A stretch of DNA of 64,000 nucleotides, taken from the NCBI RefSeq assembly GCF_030532195.1, contig NZ_JAUNLP010000006.1:1-64000 (forward strand). The letters are read 5' to 3'. This DNA comes from Corynebacterium sp. (GTDB lineage Bacteria > Actinomycetota > Actinomycetes > Mycobacteriales > Mycobacteriaceae). Each line of letters starts with the position of its first letter. Position 1 is the first letter of the stretch. The position numbers and the translations under genes are program-made. Shown here piece after piece: positions 9,538 through 18,161 of this stretch. The notes beneath the pieces were generated by a model. It did not search any database. It was not told where the DNA came from and saw only the letters and a list, made by a program, of their open reading frames with translations.

Positions 9538-10989
9538 ATGAGCACCCGCTTGCCGACCTTTGACAAAATCTTCCATCACACCGTCAATTTTCCGCGCGTT
9601 CGCGTTGCCGAGTGGTTCGCACGGCCCGGCGCGGTCACGCGTCTGACCCCTGGGCTGATTCCGATGTCACCGAAGTCTGAGGCATCGTCGCTTGTCGACG
9701 GCACTACGGTGTTCTCCCTGCCAATAGGCGGCAGGTGGGTTGCGCAACATCAAGATGCAGAATTCGAGCCTGGAAAACAGTTTGTAGATGTCGTAACCAA
9801 CCAGCCCTTTGCTGCGCTTACTGGTTGGCATCACACTCATCGCCTGGAAGATGCCATCAGTCTTACGGGGACAGGTCAGGCAACGGCGCTGGTAGATACT
9901 GTTTCAACAAAGGTGCCAGTACCCGGACTTCGGTCAATGTTTTCCTATCGCGCTACCAAGGTCGCCGGTGATCTTGGCGCCGTCGATAAGCTCTCTACCT
10001 ACCTTGGGCATACTCCGAAGCCGCTGACGGTGGCGATGACGGGTGCATCGGGGACCGTCGGCACGCAGTTGCGTGCGCTGCTGATGACCGCAGGACACAC
10101 GGTTGTGTCCTTGGTGCGCCGCCCGGAGCAGACGCGGCCCGCAAGTGAGCACGGCGATGGCGATGGTGGAGCGCGGTTGTGGGATACTGCCCAGCCTGCG
10201 CGTGACTTGCTCGATGGTGTCGATGCGGTGGTGCATCTAGCGGGCGCGCCTATTGCCGGGCACTTCAGCGATAGTCATGTGGCGAAAGTGCGGCATTCTC
10301 GAGTGGAGCCGACGCGCGCATTGGCGGAAGTGATTGCGCAGTCGCCGTCTGTGAAGGTTGCGGTTGGGGCCTCAGCGGTGGGCTTTTATGGCGCTGACCG
10401 CGGCGGGCAGGTGCTGGATGAAAGCGCTGCGATCGGGCCAGAGGCTGCTGGCTATGACGGCACTGCAGCCACGGATAATTTGGCGGCGATTGTTCGCGAT
10501 TGGGAGGCCGCTTGGGAACCTGCCCGAAAGGCTGGGACTCGCGTTGTCACAGTTCGCACTGGCCTTGTTTTATCTGGTGGCGGTGGATTGCTGCCGCTTT
10601 TAACCGGTGTTGTTTTTACTGGTTTGGGCGGGCCATTGGGGGATGGCAAGCAGTGGTTTCCGTGGATTGCGTTGGACGATCTGCTGGATATTTATCACCG
10701 CGCACTGGTCGATCCCGCGCTATCGGGGCCGGTGAATGCCACCGCGCCGATTACCTCTGGCGTTGATAATGCCGAGTTCACGGCGGTGTTGGGCAAGGTA
10801 CTTCGCCGCCCGACTGCGATTCCGGTCCCAAAAGTTGGCCCGAGACTTCTGCTTGGCAACCGCGGTGCCAGAGAGCTTGCACTGGCGAATCAAAAGGTTG
10901 ATGCGGCGGTGTTGGCAAAGGTCAGCCATGAATTCCGTTTCACATCGCTGCAGCGTGCACTCGAGCACGAGCTTCTGAAAGAGCGCTAA
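9538..10989 (+). CDS. SRPBCC domain fused to TIGR01777 epimerase (SDR39U1-like)
   Basis: About 483 aa. Residues 1-150 resemble a START/SRPBCC cyclase-dehydrase domain; residues ~160-480 are a short-chain dehydrogenase fold of the TIGR01777 family with the nucleotide loop MTGASGTVGTQL, a VVHLAGAPI motif and a conserved C-terminal region. The same fusion is common in actinobacteria; substrate unknown. The ATG at 9538 follows TACCGT by 7 nt and looks leaderless; a GTG three codons earlier is the alternative. The gene stands alone between fumC and a divergent-free TetR operon. Confidence 0.85.
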   Translation: MSTRLPTFDKIFHHTVNFPRVRVAEWFARPGAVTRLTPGLIPMSPKSEASSLVDGTTVFSLPIGGRWVAQHQDAEFEPGKQFVDVVTNQPFAALTGWHHTHRLEDAISLTGTGQATALVDTVSTKVPVPGLRSMFSYRATKVAGDLGAVDKLSTYLGHTPKPLTVAMTGASGTVGTQLRALLMTAGHTVVSLVRRPEQTRPASEHGDGDGGARLWDTAQPARDLLDGVDAVVHLAGAPIAGHFSDSHVAKVRHSRVEPTRALAEVIAQSPSVKVAVGASAVGFYGADRGGQVLDESAAIGPEAAGYDGTAATDNLAAIVRDWEAAWEPARKAGTRVVTVRTGLVLSGGGGLLPLLTGVVFTGLGGPLGDGKQWFPWIALDDLLDIYHRALVDPALSGPVNATAPITSGVDNAEFTAVLGKVLRRPTAIPVPKVGPRLLLGNRGARELALANQKVDAAVLAKVSHEFRFTSLQRALEHELLKER

Positions 10990-11056
10990 CGAGAGGCTAG
11001 TGCAAGGCTCAGGCAAGACTGGCCTGGACTGACCTGCTTTGCCCGGAAAATCCCAG

Positions 11057-11070
11057 GTTGATACGTCAAC
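11057..11070. promoter_or_regulatory. Small inverted repeat upstream of the TetR promoter
   Basis: GTTGA and TCAAC flank TACG. It directly precedes the TTGCGC that could serve as -35 box for the TetR gene. Confidence 0.45.
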
Positions 11071-11111
11071 TTGCGCATGATTGCACGGGGTGTAAACTTT
11101 CACTCCGTGCA
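11071..11111 (+). promoter_or_regulatory. TetR promoter with overlapping autoregulatory operator
   Basis: TTGCGC (11071-11076) and TAAACT (11093-11098) are spaced 16 bp. An inverted repeat with 11-bp arms, TGCACGGGGTG (11082-11092) and CACTCCGTGCA (11101-11111), matches at 10 of 11 positions with an 8-bp spacer. It covers the -10 box, the expected start of transcription and the GTG codon. Binding there would block initiation. Confidence 0.7.
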
Positions 11112-11793
11112 AGAACAAAGCAATGGTCAACATTCCAGGGAGCGTCCTGAATGCGGGCTACGCGAACTAAAACGGTTCAAAACGCACTGTAATTTGGCGG
11201 ATGCCGCCACTGCGCTGGTACTCGATCGCGGGTATGACGATGTCAATATCGAAGACATCTGTGAGCGAGCCGGCACTAGTCGACGTACATTCTTCAATTA
11301 TTTCGATTCCAAGGATCAGTCCATTTTCGGCAACGGCATTATGTCGTTCGATGCCGAGGATGAAGAGCAATTCGTCTCTCAGAAACACGAAGACCCGATT
11401 GCTGACATGCTCGATCACATCGAGGCCGAAAAGCGGAACAAGCTTCGCAGGTATCAGGCGCTGGGGGCCACTGACGAGTTTCGTCGCATGCTGCGTGACC
11501 GCATCCAGGAAATTCTGCGTAATGAGCCGAAACTGTCCACGGTGGTTATCTCCAACTTTGGAAACTCCATGCGACGAGTTCGCTCCGCTTTTGAGCGCTA
11601 TTTCGAAATAGATCCGAGCTCGCGCAGCCACCCGGAGCTTCCGCTGGAGGCCGAGGTATCGCTGTCGGTTGGATTTGTTCGCGAATGCGTCCTCTATTCA
11701 TCCGTTCACCTGGATGAATTCAATACAGATACGCCGCTTCACGACGCTGCACACGTCGTTACAAATTTTAGGAGGAGGATTAGTGACCGCTAG
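11107..11793 (+). CDS. TetR family transcriptional regulator (efflux repressor)
   Basis: About 228 aa. The N-terminal TetR DNA-binding domain spans roughly residues 16-70 (LRELKRFKTHCNLADAATALVLDRGYD, then ICERAGTSRRTFFNYF). The C-terminal ligand domain is unclassified. The start is GTG 11107, 8 nt after a TAAACT box, so it is probably leaderless. The last 11 bp overlap the DHA2 exporter gene, which is the probable target together with the regulator itself. A drug or organic cation is the likely inducer, by analogy with the family. Confidence 0.88.
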   Translation: MQEQSNGQHSRERPECGLRELKRFKTHCNLADAATALVLDRGYDDVNIEDICERAGTSRRTFFNYFDSKDQSIFGNGIMSFDAEDEEQFVSQKHEDPIADMLDHIEAEKRNKLRRYQALGATDEFRRMLRDRIQEILRNEPKLSTVVISNFGNSMRRVRSAFERYFEIDPSSRSHPELPLEAEVSLSVGFVRECVLYSSVHLDEFNTDTPLHDAAHVVTNFRRRISDR

Positions 11794-13381
11794 TAACACC
11801 ACTGCCCAGCGCGAAACCAACACTACGGTTTCTGACAACGAATCACACTTGGGCATCATCTTCTTCGCGCTCATTCTCACAATGTTGATGAGCTCGCTGG
11901 GGCAGATGATTTTCTCCACCGCGCTGCCGACCATCGTCGGCGAGCTCGGCGGTGTCGACCACATGTCGTGGGTCATTTCTGCGTTCCTGTTGGCACAGAC
12001 GGTGGCAATGCCGATTGTCGGCAAGCTCGGTGACATGATTGGCCGCAAGGGCCTGTTCATGATGGGCATTGTCCTGTTTATGGTGGGCTCCATCATCGGC
12101 GCCATCACCCACTCGATGGGCCTTCTCATTGCCGCCCGCGCCTTCCAGGGATTTGCTGGCGGTACGTTGATGGTCTCCTCTCAGTCCATCCTGGCTGAGG
12201 TTATTCCGGCACGTCAGCGCGGTAAGTTCATGGGCATCATGGGCGCGGTGTTCGGCTTAAGCTCCGTACTCGGTCCAGTGTTGGGCGGTTGGTTCACCGA
12301 TGGTCCGGGCTGGCGCTGGGGTCTGTGGATCAACGTTCCAATGGGCTTGATTGCGCTCGTCGCCGCCGCGGCCTTCCTGAAACTGCCGCGCCGCAAGAGC
12401 GAGGGCAACTTCGACTACATCGGCACGATGTTCCTCACCGCTGCTGCCTCCACGCTGATTCTCACCACTACCTGGGGCGGCACGCAGTATGAGTGGACTT
12501 CGGGCACCATCATTTCGCTGGTCATTACCTCGGCAATTTCGTGGACACTGTTCTTCTTCACTGAGACCCGTGTCACCAACCCGCTGATTCCAATGCACCT
12601 GTTCCGCAGCCGGAACTTCGTGCTGACGACCTCCTCCGGCCTGATTCTCGGTATCGCAATGTTCGGCACGATGGCCTACATTCCGACCTACCTGCAGATG
12701 GTGCACTCGATGTCGCCGACTGCAGCCGGCTTGATGATGACTCCGATGATGGTCGGCATGCTACTGACCTCAATTGGTGTGGGTCAGGTAATTTCGCGCA
12801 CTGGTAAGTACCGCTTCTACCCGTTCATCGGCCTGATGATTATGGCCGTGTCGCTATACCTGCTGTCCACGCTGGAGCCTTCTACCCCGCTGTGGCAGCT
12901 CGGTATTTACCTGTTCATCATGGGCTTTGGCCTGGGCACCGGTATGCAGGTTCTGGTTCTGATTGTTCAGAACTCGTTCCCAGTGGCAATGGTCGGTACT
13001 GCTACGGCAGCTAATAACTTCTTCCGCCAGATCGGTGGCGCGGTGGGCTCCTCCATCGTGGGCTCGATCTTCATCCACCGCATGAAGGATCTGGCCGGCG
13101 AGCGAGTCCCGGCTGCCATCGAACAGATTAAGGCCGCCTCCCCCGAGGCTGCCGCGGAGTTCGCAAAGCAAATGGGGCCGGAGGGCTTTTCCTCCAAGTC
13201 CATCGGTTCACTGACTCCACAGGTATTGGATAGTCTGCCGGCGCCAATCCACGAAGCGCTGATTTCCAGCTACAACGATGGATTGACACCGATCTTCTTG
13301 TACTTGACGCCAGTTATTGTCCTGGCGGCAATCATCGTGTTCTTCGTTCGTGAGGATCCGTTGAAGGAGACCGTCGAGTAA
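11783..13381 (+). CDS. DHA2-family MFS drug exporter (EmrB/QacA type)
   Basis: 532-aa proton-coupled efflux pump with 14 predicted membrane segments. Motif A is GKLGDMIGRKG after segment 2, and motif C-like GAVFGLSSVLGPVLGGWF lies in segment 5, marking an antiporter. The GTG start at 11783 has a strong GGAGGAGG ribosome site at 11771-11778 and overlaps the end of the TetR gene, so translation is probably coupled. The regulator-pump pair suggests inducible export of a toxic compound. A similar open frame begins upstream but lies within TetR. Confidence 0.92.
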   Translation: MTASNTTAQRETNTTVSDNESHLGIIFFALILTMLMSSLGQMIFSTALPTIVGELGGVDHMSWVISAFLLAQTVAMPIVGKLGDMIGRKGLFMMGIVLFMVGSIIGAITHSMGLLIAARAFQGFAGGTLMVSSQSILAEVIPARQRGKFMGIMGAVFGLSSVLGPVLGGWFTDGPGWRWGLWINVPMGLIALVAAAAFLKLPRRKSEGNFDYIGTMFLTAAASTLILTTTWGGTQYEWTSGTIISLVITSAISWTLFFFTETRVTNPLIPMHLFRSRNFVLTTSSGLILGIAMFGTMAYIPTYLQMVHSMSPTAAGLMMTPMMVGMLLTSIGVGQVISRTGKYRFYPFIGLMIMAVSLYLLSTLEPSTPLWQLGIYLFIMGFGLGTGMQVLVLIVQNSFPVAMVGTATAANNFFRQIGGAVGSSIVGSIFIHRMKDLAGERVPAAIEQIKAASPEAAAEFAKQMGPEGFSSKSIGSLTPQVLDSLPAPIHEALISSYNDGLTPIFLYLTPVIVLAAIIVFFVREDPLKETVE

Positions 13382-13399
13382 AACCTCGACAACCTCCTA

Positions 13400-14032
13400 C
13401 TACGCCCCCACCTGGCCGTCGGCGCGGTCGAGCTTTTCCAGAATTGGACGGTTCGGCTCGCCGGCGGCCTCTGCTTCTTCCTGAACACGCTTGAGTGCGC
13501 GCTCCTCCGGTTTTTCCAGCAGTTTTTCCAAAATAATGACGTCACGCCACTGTCCTGCCATCGGGCCGTAGGTCATCTTGGCCATGTGATGATAAATGCC
13601 GACCTCGCGGAAACCGAGCTTGCGATGCAGCTTGAGCGAGCCCACATTCTCCGGGAAAACCCAGGAGTGAATGGACCAGCAGCCCTTCTCCGTGGCATCG
13701 TCGATAAGCTTTTGCAGCATCGTCGCTGCCAGTCCCATCCCCTGGCCGTCCGGGTGGACGTAGATGGAGTCTTCGATGACACCGTTGAAGATTGGGCGCT
13801 TGGACACTGGCGCGGCTGAGGCCCATGCCAAAATCTTGTCTGGATTCTCCGCATCGACTGCGACATAACACAGGTCAACGCGTTTTAGAGCGATAAATTC
13901 GTCCCATTCGGGTGCCGAATGTTCCCACGATGCATGTCCTGTATCAAGGCCAATCTCGTAGATCTCTTGGATCTGTGGATAGTCCTCTTCACGCATCATT
14001 CGGATCGTGAAATCGCGCTTCTTTTCTGCCAT
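13400..14032 (-). CDS. GNAT family N-acetyltransferase (phosphinothricin acetyltransferase-like)
   Basis: 210 aa with the GNAT fold: FTIRMMREEDYPQIQEIYE at residues 8-26, a PVSKRPIFNGVIEDSIYVHP strand region and the acetyl-CoA loop GQGMGLAATMLQ near residues 95-106. These features fit the Pat/Bar-type acetyltransferases, whose natural substrate in corynebacteria is not established (amino acid analogues are typical). A ~30-residue charged C-terminal tail extends beyond the domain. It converges on the exporter gene with an 18-bp gap. Confidence 0.82.
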   Translation of the reverse strand: MAEKKRDFTIRMMREEDYPQIQEIYEIGLDTGHASWEHSAPEWDEFIALKRVDLCYVAVDAENPDKILAWASAAPVSKRPIFNGVIEDSIYVHPDGQGMGLAATMLQKLIDDATEKGCWSIHSWVFPENVGSLKLHRKLGFREVGIYHHMAKMTYGPMAGQWRDVIILEKLLEKPEERALKRVQEEAEAAGEPNRPILEKLDRADGQVGA

Positions 14033-14095
14033 ACCTACAGTGTCGCTAATTTTTCGGTGTGCGTCGAACGAAACCGTAAAAATATTGTAAAAAAA

Positions 14096-14857
14096 TCACT
14101 TTCTCCTGCGCGGCCGCCCGCCACCCGCACGTCCACCGCGCCCGCTACGACCCTTCGCAGTGGGTTTTGCATGCTTTACGACGCCACTTGCGGCCCTGCG
14201 ACGGGCTTGCTTAGCCAGCGTCTTTTCCCTGGCCGTAAGCTTCTTCGGAGCGGATTTGGCCGCCTCGCGCCCCAGTTGCGTGCGCGTCGAGCCCTGTTTG
14301 CGCCCCTGCACAATGCCGACGAATTCCTGCCGAAGCTCATCATCGTCGGCTTTTGGCCACACCAGCCAAATGGCGGTCTTCGTCAGAGGCTCGGTCGCCC
14401 CCTCTTCGGCCACCAGGTCTGAAGAGGACACCGCCTTCTTCGCCAGCGCCTTCAAAATAGTGCGCGGCCCCACCACGACACCGGCACCGGTCGCCGCGAC
14501 GGGCAGCATCTGTCGCAATTCGTCGACGTCTGTGGAGGTCAACAACACCGTTTCATCTGCCAGGAGTCCCTGGTCAATGGACTGCGATAGTGAGAACACA
14601 TGGTCCTTTTCAAAGGCCACGCCCCAAGCTTCGTCGTAAAGCCGGATGCGATGGAGCGTATCCGGCAGCGACTCCTCCGAATCCAGCCGTACCAGCGCCA
14701 TGTCGGCGGTGCCGTCGGTAAGTGCGGAAAGCGGTTTGTCGAGCGCGTGCGTGTGCAGGTCGGCCGGAATGCGGTCGCGGCAGCGGCGGAACCACTTCTC
14801 GGGGCTGGTGCCGGTGGCAAACGCGATGCGCAGGACGGCGGTTTCGGGGGTCTCCAT
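14096..14857 (-). CDS. LysR-type substrate-binding domain protein without HTH, basic tail
   Basis: 253 aa beginning METPETAVLRIAFATG. Residues ~8-190 look like a type 2 periplasmic-binding fold as found in LysR effector domains (LRIAFATG, LHTHALDKPLSALTDGTADMALVRL). There is no helix-turn-helix domain. The final ~60 residues are very rich in Lys, Arg and Gly (RGGRAGGGRPRRRK), which could bind nucleic acid. Similar orphan proteins occur in corynebacteria; function unknown. It is divergent from the DUF5997 gene with a 40-bp gap. The reading frame extends upstream to 15349 but only as antisense to DUF5997. Confidence 0.75.
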   Translation of the reverse strand: METPETAVLRIAFATGTSPEKWFRRCRDRIPADLHTHALDKPLSALTDGTADMALVRLDSEESLPDTLHRIRLYDEAWGVAFEKDHVFSLSQSIDQGLLADETVLLTSTDVDELRQMLPVAATGAGVVVGPRTILKALAKKAVSSSDLVAEEGATEPLTKTAIWLVWPKADDDELRQEFVGIVQGRKQGSTRTQLGREAAKSAPKKLTAREKTLAKQARRRAASGVVKHAKPTAKGRSGRGGRAGGGRPRRRK

Positions 14858-14897
14858 ACTCCGCAAGGGTAGTCGAATGGGTGCTAGCGTTGGACAC

Positions 14898-15290
14898 ATG
14901 AAACCCCTAACCGCAGCCAAGAAACTTGGCATTTTCCTCCCGGCAACACCCGAGGAATTTCGCACTGGTGAGATTTCGCACGCACAGTTTGTAGAACTGC
15001 AGAACAATCCGCCGGAGTGGCTCGCGCAGCTGCGCCGCAACGGCCCGCACCCGCGTCCGGAAGTTGCCCGCAAGCTGGGCATTACTATCACGGCGTTGAA
15101 GAAGAACGATATGGATAAGCCGCTGACGACGGCGGATATCAAGGAACTGCTGGAGCAGATGCCGGATTGGTTGGCGGATGCTCGTGAATCCATGGCTAAG
15201 CAGCGCGCTGAGGCCGCTGAAGCCGAGGCAAAGAAGGATGACGGCCCAGGTCGCGCTGCTGCGGAAGCATCTCGCGCAGCTGAGAAATAG
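14898..15290 (+). CDS. DUF5997 family protein
   Basis: 130 aa, opening MKPLTAAKKLGIFLPATPEEF. The conserved actinobacterial DUF5997 region (residues ~5-100) includes LRRNGPHPRPEVARKLGITI and a helical C-terminus rich in Ala, Lys and Glu. No known function. The ATG is 7 nt after TAGCGT and therefore probably leaderless. The neighbouring divergent gene encodes the LysR-domain protein, an arrangement conserved in corynebacteria as far as I recall. Confidence 0.8.
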   Translation: MKPLTAAKKLGIFLPATPEEFRTGEISHAQFVELQNNPPEWLAQLRRNGPHPRPEVARKLGITITALKKNDMDKPLTTADIKELLEQMPDWLADARESMAKQRAEAAEAEAKKDDGPGRAAAEASRAAEK

Positions 15291-15321
15291 CCGATAACCC
15301 TACTAAAAGGAGGATTCCCCC

Positions 15322-16095
15322 GTGGCCATCGACTACACCGCACATGCAATCAACCACAAGGGCAACGGCACTGTTGTCCTGATTGGCTCGCTGGGCACCA
15401 CTCAGGAAATGTGGGAGCCGCAGGTAGCCGCTTTGAGCGAGAAGTACCAGGTCATCACCCCGGATATCCGTGGTCACGGCGAATCCCCAATTCCGGAAGG
15501 TCAGTGGGAGATGAGCCACCTGGCCGCCGACATCATCGAGGTTCTCGATGAAGAGGACATCAAGCAGGCGCATTTCGTTGGCCTATCTCTCGGCGGCGCA
15601 ATCGCTCAGACAATCGCGTTGGAGCACGCGGATCGCGTAGTGAGCCTGACGCTGTCGTCGACGGCACCGAAGTTCGGCACGCCAGAGTCCTGGCAGGAAA
15701 AGGCCGCAACCGTTCGCGACAAGGGCACAGTCGCGCTTGCTGACACAGTCGTTCACAACTGGTTCACCGATACCTGCTTCGACAACAACCCGGAGCTGCC
15801 CGCCCGCTTCCGCGACATGATTGCCGACTGCCCCGATGACGGCTACATCGGCGCGTGCGGTGCGCTCTCCCGCTTCGACACCCGCGAACGTCTGGCCGAC
15901 ATCACCGCACCGACACTGGTCATCGCCGGCAAGCAGGACACGTCGACCTCACTCGACGTTGTCACATCGCTTCACGACGGCATCCCTGGCTCCACCATGG
16001 TCGTGGTCTCGCCGGCCAAGCACCTGCTGAACCAAGAAACTCCGGAGTACTACAACGCGGCGCTCTTGGCACACATCGACGGCATTGCGGAGTAG
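15322..16095 (+). CDS. Alpha/beta hydrolase (3-oxoadipate enol-lactonase-like)
   Basis: 257 aa with a complete alpha/beta-hydrolase core: oxyanion region LIGSLGTTQEMW, nucleophile elbow GLSLGG near residues 89-94, acid in AGKQDTSTS and histidine in SPAKHLLNQE. Best family fit is PcaD-like lactonases, but the gene is not beside other beta-ketoadipate genes, so the substrate is open. The GTG at 15322 has a strong AAAGGAGG ribosome site. It sits 31 bp after DUF5997 and may be co-transcribed. A long terminator follows. Confidence 0.85.
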   Translation: MAIDYTAHAINHKGNGTVVLIGSLGTTQEMWEPQVAALSEKYQVITPDIRGHGESPIPEGQWEMSHLAADIIEVLDEEDIKQAHFVGLSLGGAIAQTIALEHADRVVSLTLSSTAPKFGTPESWQEKAATVRDKGTVALADTVVHNWFTDTCFDNNPELPARFRDMIADCPDDGYIGACGALSRFDTRERLADITAPTLVIAGKQDTSTSLDVVTSLHDGIPGSTMVVVSPAKHLLNQETPEYYNAALLAHIDGIAE

Positions 16096-16125
16096 CCAAT
16101 AGATGCTGCCGGCTTTTCGGCACAT

Positions 16126-16192
16126 AAAAAGGCGCGGCCTGCGAAAATCCCTGAATACCTAATTCGGGACAACACGCAGGCCGCGCCTTTTT
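16126..16192 (+). terminator. Long perfect-stem terminator after the hydrolase
   Basis: An 18-bp perfect stem: AAAAAGGCGCGGCCTGCG (16126-16143) and its complement (16175-16192), ending in T5. The 31-nt loop has its own partly paired TCCC/GGGA element. The symmetric A/T tails would terminate on both strands. Confidence 0.9.
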
Positions 16193-16710
16193 CGAGTGCA
16201 ATTGGAGGTTGCTATGACTGCCAGCGGGAAAGAGAGGAAATCAAGGAAAACCTCACTTCCCACCTGCCAGACATAGTATCGACTACCTGCAGCGATGGGA
16301 ATAAGGAAACAGGATTGTTTCTAAAATCACCCCCGGTTTTCATCTCACACCAAACACCCCACCGCACAGCAATGACAACTCCACACAAACCCCAAAAGTC
16401 GCCGCGACCTGTACCGCGGGTTAGCATTACCTAACTTTTCATCTATCTAGCTAACAGCAATCACTTCGAAATCACACAAAATCGCCGTGGGGGTAATTTC
16501 TAGTCTTCAGGACTAGCCCGCAGTGGCCGTCGTAAAGCGAGCAGAGACCAGCAAATACGGAAAAACTTTTAAAAAAATCAGTGTCTCTCGTCACATTCGT
16601 GCATAATGAGGTACAACAGTCATAGTCGCTATGACGATGAACCGAGGCCGGAACTTGATGCAAAGGCCTTAAGACAAAAATTCCACGATCAATTTTTCAA
16701 GGAGCATGTC
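16193..16710. other. Intergenic region upstream of the acyl-CoA dehydrogenase (518 bp)
   Basis: No supported gene. It holds an iron-box-like sequence (16416-16434), a small hairpin CTAGTC/GACTAG (16500-16516), one CGTCGTAAAGC motif copy (16528-16538), and an AT-rich stretch (16560-16580) likely near the promoter of the dehydrogenase gene. Confidence 0.6.
16416..16434. promoter_or_regulatory. Possible DtxR-type iron box
   Basis: GCGGGTTAGCATTACCTAA agrees with the 19-bp DtxR consensus TTAGGTTAGCCTAACCTAA at 14 positions by eye. It lies about 275 bp before the acyl-CoA dehydrogenase start, which is far for direct repression. Confidence 0.3.
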
Positions 16711-17883
16711 ATGAAGGACTTTCTGCCCCGCACTCACTTCGAAGAAGAGCACAACATGTTCCGCGACATGGTTCGCGGCTTCGTTGAGAAGGAAATCGTC
16801 CCGAACGTAGAGCGTTGGCACGAGCAGGGTCAGCCGGACCGCGAGATCTTCAAGAAGGCTGGCGAGCTGGGCCTGATTGGTATGTCCACCCCGGAGCAGT
16901 ACGGTGGCGGCGGAGAGATGGACTTCCGCTACAACCAGGTTCTCAATGAGGAGCTGACCAACGCCGACTGTGGTTCCATCGTCGTTTCCTTCGGCGTCCT
17001 CAATGACCTCGTTGCCCCGTACCTGGCTAAGTTCGGCAACGAGGACCAGAAGCAGAAGTACCTGGCTGCCATGAACGCCGGCGACCTGATTGGCTGCCTG
17101 GCAATGACCGAGCCGGGCGCAGGTTCCGACCTGGCCGGCATGCGCACCTTCGCAAAGAAGGACGGCGACCACTACATCCTCAACGGCACCAAGATCTTCA
17201 TCTCCAACGGCATGCTGTCCGACTTCGCACTGGTCGCAGCAATCACCGACCCATCCAAGGGTCGTGCCGGTGTCTCCATGTTCATCGTTGACTCCGACCT
17301 CGAGGGCTACACCAAGTCCGGCCCGCTAAAGAAGCTCGGCCTGAAGGCTCAGGACACCGCTGAGCTGAACTTCGACAACGTCCGCGTTCCGGCTGAGAAC
17401 CTGCTGGGTGAAGAGGGCGCTGCCTTCGGCTACCTGCGCACCAACCTCGCTCACGAGCGCCTGACCCTGGCTTGCGGTTCCGTCGCTACCTCTCGCCGCG
17501 CTTGGACCCTGGCTTACAAGTACGCTCAGGAGCGCGAGGCATTCGGTCGCCCGATCATCAAGCACCAGGTCCACGGCCACTACCTGGCTGACATCGCTAC
17601 CCGCATCACCGCACTGCAGGCGTTCGTCGACCAGGCTGTTATGGCTCACAACGAGGGCAAGCTGGATGAGACCGGCGCTTCGATGGCCAAGTACTGGACC
17701 ACCGAGGAGCAGCAGGACATCGTCACCCGCTGTGTCCAGATGTTCGGTGGCTACGGTTTCATGCTCGAGTACCCAATCTCCACTCACTACCTCGACTCCA
17801 AGGTTCAGACCATCTACGGTGGCACCAACGAGATCATGAAGGAGATCATCTTCCGTCGCATCTCCAAGGGTGGCGCCGAGTAA
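16711..17883 (+). CDS. Acyl-CoA dehydrogenase
   Basis: FAD-dependent alpha,beta-dehydrogenation of acyl-CoA esters. 390 aa with LAMTEPGAGSDLAGMRT at about residues 130-146 (family signature 1), FISNGMLSDF, and the C-terminal signature FGGYGFMLEYPISTHYLDSKVQ with IYGGTNEIMKEII. The catalytic-base region is typical of medium/long-chain type enzymes; chain length cannot be set from this. The ATG at 16711 has AAGGAG 6 nt upstream; upstream in-frame codons to 16606 lack conservation. Codon use suggests high expression. Confidence 0.93.
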   Translation: MKDFLPRTHFEEEHNMFRDMVRGFVEKEIVPNVERWHEQGQPDREIFKKAGELGLIGMSTPEQYGGGGEMDFRYNQVLNEELTNADCGSIVVSFGVLNDLVAPYLAKFGNEDQKQKYLAAMNAGDLIGCLAMTEPGAGSDLAGMRTFAKKDGDHYILNGTKIFISNGMLSDFALVAAITDPSKGRAGVSMFIVDSDLEGYTKSGPLKKLGLKAQDTAELNFDNVRVPAENLLGEEGAAFGYLRTNLAHERLTLACGSVATSRRAWTLAYKYAQEREAFGRPIIKHQVHGHYLADIATRITALQAFVDQAVMAHNEGKLDETGASMAKYWTTEEQQDIVTRCVQMFGGYGFMLEYPISTHYLDSKVQTIYGGTNEIMKEIIFRRISKGGAE

Positions 17884-17937
17884 AGGCTCGCCCACCTCAA
17901 ACCGTCGCGGCTCACGCTTGACGACGGCGCATTGATG

Positions 17938-17972
17938 AAAAGACCTCGCCCTGCTTGGGGCGGGGTCTTTTT
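17938..17972 (+). terminator. Terminator of the acyl-CoA dehydrogenase
   Basis: AAAAGACCTCGCCC pairs with GGGCGGGGTCTTTTT through a short loop, with a T run. Confidence 0.9.
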
Positions 17973-18051
17973 GTGTTTTCACCCGACTGCAGCGCCGATG
18001 TCAGCCACTGCCCCATGAAACAGTTACCCCCACAAAATTGTGACTATGTAG

Positions 18052-18067
18052 TGAGATTGCTATCTCA
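18052..18067. promoter_or_regulatory. Inverted repeat upstream of metP, candidate operator
   Basis: TGAGAT and ATCTCA flank TGCT as a perfect 16-bp dyad, in the AT-rich region about 95 bp before metP. The binding protein is unknown; it does not fit the McbR methionine-repressor pattern. Confidence 0.4.
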
Positions 18068-18161
18068 TATACTAAGATTTTATTAAGTGATGGTGATGCA
18101 CTTCACCAGTTTTCCTTTAAGATCACGCTAATCCCGTGAAGAATCGGAGTTCGAAGAGCCA

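Noticed and set aside
14858..15349. N-terminal extension of the LysR-domain protein
   Set aside because: It would be antisense to the DUF5997 gene and is Ala/Ser-rich without family similarity; the METPETAVLRIA start fits better.
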